From Euryarchaeota archaeon RBG_13_57_23 (lineage in GTDB: Archaea; Thermoplasmatota; Thermoplasmata; UBA10834): a stretch of 64,000 nucleotides of DNA. Of the stretch, positions 57,283 to 64,000 are shown in pieces. How positions within the stretch are numbered: the first letter of the stretch is position 1; every line of letters begins with the position of its first letter. The position numbers were made by a program, and so were the translations under genes. The notes under the pieces were generated by a model. The model ran no database searches and had not been told where the DNA came from. It saw only the letters and a list, made by a program, of their open reading frames with translations. The stretch covers positions 19,762 to 83,761 of the forward strand of contig MGVW01000005.1 in the NCBI GenBank assembly GCA_001800675.1. Reading direction: 5' to 3'.

Positions 57283-59178
57283 ATGGAAGATAGTGCGTAC
57301 GATGCAGAAAAAATCCAGGTCCTAGAGGGCTTGGAGGCCGTTCGAAAACGCCCGAGCATGTACATCGGGAGCACGGACTTCCACGGCCTACACCACCTCG
57401 TATACGAGGTGGTCGACAACAGCATCGACGAGGCCATGGCCGGATTCTGCACGACGATCACGATCGCAGTCAATCAAGACGGCAGCGTCACCGTCGAGGA
57501 CGACGGCAGAGGCATTCCCATCGGTATGCATAAGAAATACAAGCAGGACGCCCTCGAGTTGGTCCTCACGAAACTGCACTCCGGAGGCAAGTTCGATAGG
57601 AAGACCTACAAGGTCTCCGGGGGTCTACACGGCGTCGGCCTGAGCGTCGTGAACGCCCTTTCTGAGTGGCTCGAAGTGCGCATCAAAAGGCAGGGCAAGA
57701 TGCACTTCCAGAGGTACGAGCGAGGCATCCCGAAGACACCTGTAAAGATCGAGGGCGAGGCCCAGGGGTCGGGTACGATAGTTCGATTCAAGCCCGACGC
57801 GCAGATATTCGAATCGGTAGAGTTCAACTATGAGATCCTTACCGGGCGGCTACGCGAGGTCGCCTTCCTCAACAGAGGCCTGAAGGTCATTGTGTCGGAC
57901 CAGCAGACCAACCAGTCGAATACCTACAAGTTCGACGGAGGCATCGCCGAGTTCGTCCAGTTCATCAACAGGAGCAAGACATGCCTCCACGAGCGGCCCA
58001 TATACATCAATGTCGAGAAGGACGGCCTGACTGTCGAGATCGCCATGCAGTACACCGACAGCTACGCTGAGAACATACACACGTTCGCGAACAACATCAA
58101 CACGACTGAAGGTGGCACGCACCTCATCGGTTTCAGGGCCGCGCTCACGAGGACGATCAACGACTACGCCAAGAAGTACAATTTCATGAAGGGCAACGGA
58201 GAAGCCCTTAGTGGCGAGGACGTGAGGGAGGGTCTCACAGCAGTCCTGAGCGTCAAGCTTCCCGAGCCGCAGTTCGAGGGGCAGACCAAAACGAAGCTCG
58301 GGAACAGCGATGTCCGGGGAATCGTGGAGTCCGCCGTGGGCGAGAAGCTCTTCGAGTACCTCGAGGAGAATCCGAAGATCGCCCAGGCGTGCATAGGCAA
58401 GGCCATACTCGCAGCGCAGGCCAGGGAGGCCGCGAGGAAGGCCCGCGAGCTCACGAGACGCAAGGGCCTGCTGGACATCGGCAATCTCCCGGGGAAGCTT
58501 GCGGACTGCACGGAGAAGGATCCCACAAGATGCGAGCTTTTCCTGGTCGAGGGGGACTCCGCAGGAGGCAGCGCGAAGCAGGCCAGAGACAGGACCTTCC
58601 AGGCAGTGCTCCCTCTGAGGGGCAAGATACTGAACGTCGAGAGGGCCAGGCTCGACAAGATGCTCAAGAACATGGAGATACGCACCATGATAACCGCCCT
58701 CGGCACGGGCATAGAATCCGAGCTCGACGTGGACAAGGCCAGGTACCACAGGGTCTGCATCATGACCGATGCCGATGTGGACGGCGCTCACATACGCACC
58801 CTGCTCCTGACCTTCTTCTTCAGATACATGAAGCCAATGATCGACCGGGGATACATCTACATCGCCCAGCCGCCGCTCTACAAGATCAAGAAGGGCAAGT
58901 CCGAGAAGTACGTGTTCAGCGACAAGGAACTCACGGAGCTCGTGCGAGACCTCGGGGAAGGGTGCGACATCCAGCGCTACAAAGGCCTGGGCGAGATGAA
59001 CCCCGACCAGCTCCGCACGACGACAATGGACATTCACACGCGCATACTCAAGCGCGTCACGATCGAGGACGCGGTCGAGGCCGACCAGCTGTTCTCCATA
59101 CTCATGGGGGACGCGGTCGAGCCGCGCAGGAACTTCATCCAGGACCACGCGAAGGAAGTGGAGTTCCTCGACGTGTAG
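57283..59178 (+). CDS. gyrB: DNA gyrase subunit B
   Basis: ATPase subunit of type IIA topoisomerase; with GyrA it introduces negative supercoils. The 631-residue product begins with the family start YDAEKIQVLEGLEAVRKRPSMYIGS; the GHKL ATPase has VVDNSIDEA (Asn46), EDDGRGIP and GGLHGVGLSVVNALS; the TOPRIM domain has LVEGDSAGGSAKQARDR and DADVDGAHIRTLLLTFFFRYM. It is the bacterial short type without a large insertion. Gyrase is thought to have entered archaea from bacteria. I chose the ATG at 57283 over upstream in-frame ATGs because of homology and promoter position. Confidence 0.96.
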   Translation: MEDSAYDAEKIQVLEGLEAVRKRPSMYIGSTDFHGLHHLVYEVVDNSIDEAMAGFCTTITIAVNQDGSVTVEDDGRGIPIGMHKKYKQDALELVLTKLHSGGKFDRKTYKVSGGLHGVGLSVVNALSEWLEVRIKRQGKMHFQRYERGIPKTPVKIEGEAQGSGTIVRFKPDAQIFESVEFNYEILTGRLREVAFLNRGLKVIVSDQQTNQSNTYKFDGGIAEFVQFINRSKTCLHERPIYINVEKDGLTVEIAMQYTDSYAENIHTFANNINTTEGGTHLIGFRAALTRTINDYAKKYNFMKGNGEALSGEDVREGLTAVLSVKLPEPQFEGQTKTKLGNSDVRGIVESAVGEKLFEYLEENPKIAQACIGKAILAAQAREAARKARELTRRKGLLDIGNLPGKLADCTEKDPTRCELFLVEGDSAGGSAKQARDRTFQAVLPLRGKILNVERARLDKMLKNMEIRTMITALGTGIESELDVDKARYHRVCIMTDADVDGAHIRTLLLTFFFRYMKPMIDRGYIYIAQPPLYKIKKGKSEKYVFSDKELTELVRDLGEGCDIQRYKGLGEMNPDQLRTTTMDIHTRILKRVTIEDAVEADQLFSILMGDAVEPRRNFIQDHAKEVEFLDV

Positions 59179-59188
59179 GTGGTGCTGA

Positions 59189-61801
59189 ATGGACGATGTC
59201 ACCCAGGAGCAGCAGATCGCAGCGAGGCTCATCCAGAGGCCCATCGAGACCGAGATGAAGAAGTCGTACATCGACTACGCGATGAGCGTCATCGTCAGCC
59301 GGGCGCTCCCCGACGTCAGCGACGGGCTGAAGCCAGTGCACAGGCGCATTCTGTTCGCGATGAACGAGATGGGCCTGCAGCACAACAAGGCCCAGAAGAA
59401 ATCGGCAAGAGTGGTCGGAGAGGTTCTGGGCAAGTTCCACCCGCATGGGGATATGGCGATATACGACACCTTAGTGCGCATGGCCCAGAGCTTCTCGATG
59501 CGCTACCCGCTCATAGATGGGCAGGGCAACTTCGGGAGCGTGGATGGAGACTCAGCCGCGGCGATGAGGTACACCGAGTGCAGGCTGTCGAAGATTGCGG
59601 CCGAGATGCTTCAGGACGTCGACGAGGACACCGTGGACTTCGGACCGAACTTCGACGGCTCGCTGAAGGAGCCTCTGGTCCTCCCGGCCAAGCTTCCGAA
59701 CCTTCTGATCAACGGATCGCAGGGTATAGCGGTCGGGATGTCGACCAACGTGCCCCCACACAACCTCAACGAGGTCGTGGACACCGTTGCGCTGATGATC
59801 GACAGGCAGATAGACGGCAAGGACACCGACCTGAAGGACCTGATAGCGGTCATCAAGGGGCCGGACTTTCCGACGGGGGGCGTGATCTACGGCGCCCAGG
59901 GCATCTACGAGGCCTACGCCACGGGCAAGGGCAGGATTCGCGTGCGCGCGCGCTACACGATCGAGCACGATGAGGACACCGGCCGCGCTACCGTGATAGT
60001 CACAGAGATACCGTACATGGTCAACAAGTCCACCCTGCTTGAGGAGATCGCGGATCACGTCAAGGCGAAGAGCATAGAGGGCGTGTCCGACCTCCGCGAC
60101 GAGTCCGATAAGGAGGGCATGCGGATCGTCATCGAGCTCAAAAGGGACGCCATAGAAGATGTTGTCCTCAACCAGCTGTTTGCGCACTCACAATTGCAGA
60201 CCACTTTCGGCATCATCAACGTCGCGCTCGTGGCGAACCAGCCGCGCGTGCTCACGCTCAAGGAGATGCTGGAGTACTACATCGAGCACAGGTTCGATGT
60301 CGTCAAGAGGCGCACGGAGTACAGGCTGAGGCAGGCCGAGAAGCGCGCGCACATACTCGCAGGCCTGATGATCGCCCTGGACCACCTGGACGAGGTCATA
60401 AGGATCATCCGGAAGGCCAAGACAAGGGACGAGGCGAAGAACGCTCTCATGGCGAAGTACCTCCTGTCGGAGGAGCAGACCAAGGCGATCCTGGAGATGC
60501 AGCTCCAGAGGCTCACAGGCATGGAGATGCAGTCGGTAAGGGACGAGGCCGAGGCGACGAAGAAGCTCATCGACGAGCTCAAGTCGATCCTGAAGGACGA
60601 GAAGAAGATACTCACGATCATCAAGAAGGAGGCCCTCGCGGTCAAGGAGGAGTTCGGGGACGACCGCAGGACCACCATCGAGGCCAACGCCGTTGACATG
60701 GACATCGAGGACCTGATCCCGGTCGAGGACGTCGTGGTCATGATCAGCAACACAGGCTACATCAAGCGCCTCCCGCTGGACACGTACGAGAGCCAGCACA
60801 GGGGAGGAATCGGGCTCATGGGCATGGAGACGAAGGAGGAAGACTACGTTGTTGACCTGTTCGTCACCTGCTCGCACGACTACGTGATGTATATCACGAA
60901 CAAAGGTCGGGTCTATTGGCTTAAGGCCTACAAGATCCCCGCTGGCGGGCGTCACGCGAAGGGCAAGCCGATAGTCAACCTGCTCGAGCACCTCGTGGAG
61001 GGCGAGAAGGTCGTGAACACCATCCCGGTGAAGCTGTTCATGGACGAGAACTATCTTGTGTTCGCCACGCAGAACGGCACGATCAAGAAGACCAAGCTCT
61101 CAGCCTATGCTAACATTCGGCAGAGCGGTATCATCGCCATCAGGCTCGACGAGGGCGACAACGTCGTGGACACCGCGATAACCGATGGCTCGCGCGAGAT
61201 CATCCTGGCGACCAAGAAAGGCCTGGCGGCAAGGTTCCTGGAGACGGACGTGCGGCCAACCGGCAGAGCGACCTATGGCGTGCGCGGCATAAGGCTCGGG
61301 AAGGAGGACGAGGTGGTCAGCATGGCGATCGTGTCCCCCAAGGACCAGTTGCTGACCGTCACGGAGAACGGTTACGGCAAGCGGTCGCTCGTCGAGGACT
61401 ACAGGAAGATCCGCAGGGGCGGGAAGGGCGTCATCACCATCAAGACGGGCGGGAGGAACGGAGACGTCATCACTGCAAAGCTCGTCGAGGACGACGACGA
61501 GCTGATAATCACTAGCGTCAATGGCATGGTCATCAGGATGCCCGTCCAGGGCATCAGCCTGCTCGGCAGGGCGACCATGGGTGTCCGCCTCATGAAGCTA
61601 AGGGAACGCGACCTCATCACTGCGGTCACTCGACTGATTGGAGCGACCGAGGAGGAGCGCGCAGTTGAGGCGGGCAGGACGATAACGAGCTGTCCAGCAC
61701 CGAACGGAGACATCGCCGAGGAGAAAGGCGAGGACGAAGGAGACAAGGAATCAGAGGAGCCAGAGGAGGAGCAGGATGAGACCGAGGACGGAGACAAGTG
61801 A
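59189..61801 (+). CDS. gyrA: DNA gyrase subunit A
   Basis: DNA-cleaving subunit of gyrase, 870 residues. The active-site Tyr128 lies in AMRYTE, after the winged-helix segment KSARVVGEVLGKFHPHGDMAIYDTLVRMAQ. In that segment Met89 occupies the position of Ser83 in E. coli, the main quinolone-contact residue; Asp93 (E. coli Asp87) is retained. The C-terminal beta-pinwheel has repeated IKRL/KKT motifs and the GyrA-box-like KIRRGGKGV, expected for true gyrase rather than topoisomerase IV. A long acidic tail (EEKGEDEGDKESEEPEEEQ...) ends the protein. A GGTGGTG ribosome site precedes the ATG, 10 bases after gyrB. Confidence 0.96.
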   Translation: MDDVTQEQQIAARLIQRPIETEMKKSYIDYAMSVIVSRALPDVSDGLKPVHRRILFAMNEMGLQHNKAQKKSARVVGEVLGKFHPHGDMAIYDTLVRMAQSFSMRYPLIDGQGNFGSVDGDSAAAMRYTECRLSKIAAEMLQDVDEDTVDFGPNFDGSLKEPLVLPAKLPNLLINGSQGIAVGMSTNVPPHNLNEVVDTVALMIDRQIDGKDTDLKDLIAVIKGPDFPTGGVIYGAQGIYEAYATGKGRIRVRARYTIEHDEDTGRATVIVTEIPYMVNKSTLLEEIADHVKAKSIEGVSDLRDESDKEGMRIVIELKRDAIEDVVLNQLFAHSQLQTTFGIINVALVANQPRVLTLKEMLEYYIEHRFDVVKRRTEYRLRQAEKRAHILAGLMIALDHLDEVIRIIRKAKTRDEAKNALMAKYLLSEEQTKAILEMQLQRLTGMEMQSVRDEAEATKKLIDELKSILKDEKKILTIIKKEALAVKEEFGDDRRTTIEANAVDMDIEDLIPVEDVVVMISNTGYIKRLPLDTYESQHRGGIGLMGMETKEEDYVVDLFVTCSHDYVMYITNKGRVYWLKAYKIPAGGRHAKGKPIVNLLEHLVEGEKVVNTIPVKLFMDENYLVFATQNGTIKKTKLSAYANIRQSGIIAIRLDEGDNVVDTAITDGSREIILATKKGLAARFLETDVRPTGRATYGVRGIRLGKEDEVVSMAIVSPKDQLLTVTENGYGKRSLVEDYRKIRRGGKGVITIKTGGRNGDVITAKLVEDDDELIITSVNGMVIRMPVQGISLLGRATMGVRLMKLRERDLITAVTRLIGATEEERAVEAGRTITSCPAPNGDIAEEKGEDEGDKESEEPEEEQDETEDGDK

Positions 61802-61818
61802 GGGCCTATCCACTCGCT

Positions 61819-61846
61819 GGCCGTCGTTTCAATTATGATAACGGCC
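61819..61846 (+). terminator. Possible hairpin after gyrA
   Basis: GGCCGT (61819-61824) and ACGGCC (61841-61846) can pair across a 16-base T/A-rich loop, 18 bases after the gyrA stop. Confidence 0.3.
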
Positions 61847-61854
61847 CGGAAAGG

Positions 61855-61862
61855 TTTAATAG
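61855..61862 (+). promoter_or_regulatory. TATA box of the fourth KaiC-like gene
   Basis: TTTAATAG; expected transcript start near 61885, followed by AGGAGG at 61896-61901. Confidence 0.6.
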
Positions 61863-61909
61863 ACAACATTCCATTGAAAAACCCGAGCTCCCCCTAGGAG
61901 GCCCGATTC

Positions 61910-62626
61910 GTGTTCAAGGATTCCATACCCGGCCTTGATAAGGTCTTCAAGAACGATGTTGACAGACCGAAAGTGATTCTCGTGACCGGCCCCCCGGGCT
62001 CGATGAAGACGACATTCTGCTACACCCTGATGTCCAGCTACCTCAGGGACAAGAACGAGTTCGGCCTCTACACCACGCTCGAGGAGACCGTTGACAGCCA
62101 TCTGAAGAACATGGAGAGCATCGGCGTCAAGCTATCGATGAAGATGCAGATCTCCGACCTGACGGACCTCAGGGAGATAGATCAGATCGACGAGGTCATC
62201 GGGCAGGAGGCCCAGACGGACTACGTGCTTTTCATCGAGAAGATGATTCAGAGGTTCAAGAAGACGCACGGGGAGAGGTTCTCCGTGTTCGTTTTGGACT
62301 CGCTCGGGGCCCTCTATTCTCTCATGGAGAACGTCTCGGACATGCGCAAGAAGATGTTCTACTTCTTCAAGATGCTCAGGGACAACAATCTCACATGCTT
62401 CATCATAATGGAGCGTTCGCTCACGGGAGAGTCCCAGCTGCTCGGCAACGAGGGTTTCCTGGCGGATGGGATAATGCTCCTCGGATTGGACAGGCAGCGC
62501 GGCAAGCTGATGCGTTTCCTGCAGATCGAGAAGATGAGGGCGGCTGAGCACAGCATGGAGAGACACGCGATAGAGGTCGGCAGGACCGGCATCCAGGTGC
62601 TCGGTCCGATAATGAGCGTCCAGTGA
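61910..62626 (+). CDS. KaiC-like RecA-fold ATPase
   Basis: Single-domain KaiC-like ATPase, 238 residues, GTG start set by the AGGAGG eight bases upstream. It begins MFKDSIPGLDKVFKNDVDRPKVILVTGPPGSMKT: Walker A GPPGSMKT at 27-34. Walker B is FVLDSLGALYSL near 127. The C-terminal half has LADGIMLLGLDRQRGKLMRFLQIEKMRAAEHS, typical of the superfamily. All nucleotide-site residues are present. It differs from the 31.9 kb paralogue in having the glycine-poor P-loop PGSMKT. Function unknown; the next gene is a zinc-ribbon/coiled-coil protein with its own promoter. Confidence 0.83.
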   Translation: MFKDSIPGLDKVFKNDVDRPKVILVTGPPGSMKTTFCYTLMSSYLRDKNEFGLYTTLEETVDSHLKNMESIGVKLSMKMQISDLTDLREIDQIDEVIGQEAQTDYVLFIEKMIQRFKKTHGERFSVFVLDSLGALYSLMENVSDMRKKMFYFFKMLRDNNLTCFIIMERSLTGESQLLGNEGFLADGIMLLGLDRQRGKLMRFLQIEKMRAAEHSMERHAIEVGRTGIQVLGPIMSVQ

Positions 62627-62669
62627 GAGTACACTGCTCACTATGAACAATCGCTAGACAGAGAACAAT

Positions 62670-62679
62670 CTTTAAGCTA
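62670..62679 (+). promoter_or_regulatory. TATA box of the second zinc-ribbon/coiled-coil gene
   Basis: CTTTAAGCTA; expected transcript start near 62700, 35 bases before the ATG at 62735. Confidence 0.45.
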
Positions 62680-62734
62680 TTGGAAGCGTTCCAAAAAACT
62701 CGCGTCCGCAAAAGCACAACTCAAGTGATGAGAC

Positions 62735-63730
62735 ATGGCAGAAGATCAATCGATTGACCAGATTCTGACGACCGCCGTCAGCCGGTTGAAGGAACAGCAA
62801 GACCAGGCTAGGAAGAAGGAGCTGGAACTGAAGGCGGAGCGCGACGCTCTGCTGAAGCAGAAATCGGATCTCGACTCGCTCGAGCAGCGCCTCCGCGAGA
62901 AGGAGGACACGCTCCGGCAGAAGGAGGTCGTGATCGACCAGAGGACGGAGGAGATGAAGAAGCGCGAATCCGCCATTCAGGAGCGGGCGAACCAGGTGGA
63001 GGCCAAGAGCGCGGAGGTCGTCAAGGCGGAGTCAGCTGCCAAATCCGCGGTGAACGCTGCCGAGGCAAGGGAGAAAGAGGCTGGCGACAAGCTCGAAGAA
63101 CTCGGGAGGCAGCAGGGCGAGGTCGCGGAGCGCAAGAAGAATCTCCTGGACAGGGAGGAGCTCCTCGGGAAGTCGGAGCAGGAGGTACAGCGCCTGCTCG
63201 AACAGGTCACGGCCCGCAGGGATGCTCTCATATCGCGCGAGCGCGCGCTCGCGGAGGAAGAGCAGACCGTCCGCAGGGACAGAGATAAGGTCGCGGAAGA
63301 TGCGCGGAGGCTCCTCGACAGGCAGAAGGAACTCATATCCAGGGGAGCGGCCCCAACGGCCGCCGAGGCCAGAGGGGAGCCCGCTCCGCCGGTGGGCGAG
63401 GACGAGATGGCCTGCCCGAACTGCCGGACCGTGATCAGCAAGGACGCGGTCATGTGCTACGCGTGCGGGCAGAAGCTGCGTGATGAGGCGGTCACAGAGG
63501 CCTCCGAGGCAGCTGAGGGAGCTGAGGAGTTGGAAGAGGAGATACCCTGTCCGAACTGCAACACGATGGTTAGCAGGGAGGCGGTCATGTGCTACGCCTG
63601 CGGGGTCAACATCAAGGAGGCGGCGACAAAGGTCGAGGCACCTGTAGCAGCCGAGGATCCCGACAAGCCGAGCACCCTCAAGAGACCGCAGATTTTTGTG
63701 AAGAAAATTGTGAAGAAGAAAATGGCGTAG
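62735..63730 (+). CDS. Coiled-coil protein with two C-terminal zinc ribbons
   Basis: Unknown protein of 331 residues. Residues 10-205 are one long charged coiled coil (heptads rich in Glu, Arg, Lys and Gln, e.g. LEQRLREKEDTLRQKEVVIDQ). Two similar zinc ribbons follow at about 226-243 (CPNC...CYACG) and 271-288 (CPNC...CYACG), both with the block AVMCYACG, so they are recent duplicates. The tail is basic (KKIVKKKMA). The architecture is the mirror image of the protein at 50578-52254 (ribbons first, coil last). It may scaffold a complex with KaiC-like ATPases, an idea from position only. Confidence 0.7.
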   Translation: MAEDQSIDQILTTAVSRLKEQQDQARKKELELKAERDALLKQKSDLDSLEQRLREKEDTLRQKEVVIDQRTEEMKKRESAIQERANQVEAKSAEVVKAESAAKSAVNAAEAREKEAGDKLEELGRQQGEVAERKKNLLDREELLGKSEQEVQRLLEQVTARRDALISRERALAEEEQTVRRDRDKVAEDARRLLDRQKELISRGAAPTAAEARGEPAPPVGEDEMACPNCRTVISKDAVMCYACGQKLRDEAVTEASEAAEGAEELEEEIPCPNCNTMVSREAVMCYACGVNIKEAATKVEAPVAAEDPDKPSTLKRPQIFVKKIVKKKMA

Positions 63731-63779
63731 CCAGCAGCTCAAAAAACATTTCGTTTCCACGAAAATCTGGTGAATAGCT

Positions 63780-63787
63780 TTTTATAT
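63780..63787 (+). promoter_or_regulatory. TATA box of the last gene
   Basis: TTTTATAT; transcript start expected near 63811, followed by AGGTGA just before the ATG at 63840. Confidence 0.55.
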
Positions 63788-63839
63788 GGCCGACCTGCTT
63801 ACTTCTTCCGCAGTACCCAGCATCTGGGCAGGTGAACTT

Positions 63840-64000
63840 ATGATAGGCAAAGCTGACAAGCTACTTGCCACTAGAACTCTGAGCGCTTTGGTCGTGATTT
63901 GTGTCGTGTTGTCCGCCTTGGCGGGCTTCATGTTCTTGGGCGGCCCCACGTCGACAAAAGCCGCCGCGGGAGACCTAATTGTTACAGGAACGTACATAAT
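63840..64000 (+). CDS. Exported protein (partial)
   Basis: N-terminal 53 residues of a gene that leaves the window. After MIGKADKLLATRTLS comes a hydrophobic segment ALVVICVVLSALAGFMFLGG (about 16-35), then PTSTKAAAGDLIVTGTYI, so it reads as a signal peptide or anchor followed by an external domain. An AGGTGA ribosome site supports the ATG. Family unknown. Confidence 0.6.
   Translation, partial: MIGKADKLLATRTLSALVVICVVLSALAGFMFLGGPTSTKAAAGDLIVTGTYI

Noticed and set aside
1..64000. CRISPR arrays, insertion sequences, prophage
   Set aside because: No regularly spaced repeats, transposase motifs or integrase genes were found on either strand.

Overview
The window is archaeal and most probably comes from a Thermoplasmata-related member of the Euryarchaeota (Thermoplasmatota). 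The evidence is an A-type ATP synthase operon, Orc1/Cdc6, MCM, PriS, NMD3, TiaS, prefoldin, L18Ae and Tsr3, together with a bacterial-type gyrB-gyrA pair, a bacterial DnaA-like AAA+ protein fused to a DUF835-type domain, several KaiC-like ATPases and many small zinc-ribbon or winged-helix proteins. TATA boxes lie about 26-30 bases before many start codons, so many first genes of operons look leaderless; downstream genes often overlap by four bases (ATGA or GTGA) or have GGAGG/GGTG ribosome sites. The lineage is inferred from gene content; no rRNA is present to fix it.

Layout. 1-5870: A-ATPase operon atpH-I-K-E-C-F-A on the minus strand, running off the left edge. 5.9-10.2 kb: dCMP deaminase, a membrane-anchored winged-helix protein, a small exported His/Tyr/Asp-rich protein, an MttB-type methyltransferase without pyrrolysine and a Sec11-type signal peptidase. 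10.2-13.2 kb: orc1/cdc6, a 404-base gap with a match to the archaeal origin recognition box (candidate replication origin), then hflX. 13.2-20.9 kb: two membrane/exported unknowns, tiaS, thiolase, an M20 peptidase, the rpl18a-pfdA-ftsY operon and a radical SAM enzyme. 20.9-24.1 kb: a membrane protein, primase small subunit priS and a winged-helix protein. 24.2-27.3 kb: a complete ECF transporter (two ATPases, EcfT, S component). 27.3-31.8 kb: FAD dehydrogenase, HtpX, a GNAT acetyltransferase and a hexulose-6-phosphate synthase/RraA fusion.

31.9-34.8 kb: three KaiC/RecA-fold genes in tandem, of which only the first keeps a full Walker A motif, followed by a type IV pilin with a hairpin in its mRNA leader. 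34.9-36.3 kb: small winged-helix protein, RDD membrane protein, tsr3. 36.4-41.4 kb: mcm (apparently lacking an ATG/GTG/TTG start), DUF424, nmd3, two-subunit fumarase. 41.5-52.3 kb: a surface protein of repeated carboxypeptidase-regulatory-like domains, a 1796-residue Lhr helicase, an OGG1-like glycosylase, an adenosine-specific-kinase-like protein and a zinc-ribbon/coiled-coil protein.

52.3-64 kb: the DnaA-like protein, a tRNA-Thr(CGT) whose D-loop holds a 30-base insert with a textbook bulge-helix-bulge (intron), a Yip1-like membrane protein, thiC, a 396-base gap with direct repeats that resemble origin recognition boxes, gyrB-gyrA, a fourth KaiC-like ATPase, a second zinc-ribbon/coiled-coil protein and the start of an exported protein.

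How it fits together: replication genes are concentrated here (orc1, priS, mcm, gyrBA, the DnaA-like ATPase and Lhr), with two intergenic regions carrying the same origin-box-like motif. The most novel candidates are the DnaA-DUF835 protein, the D-loop tRNA intron, the paired origin-like sites and the tandem intact/degenerate KaiC cluster beside a pilin.
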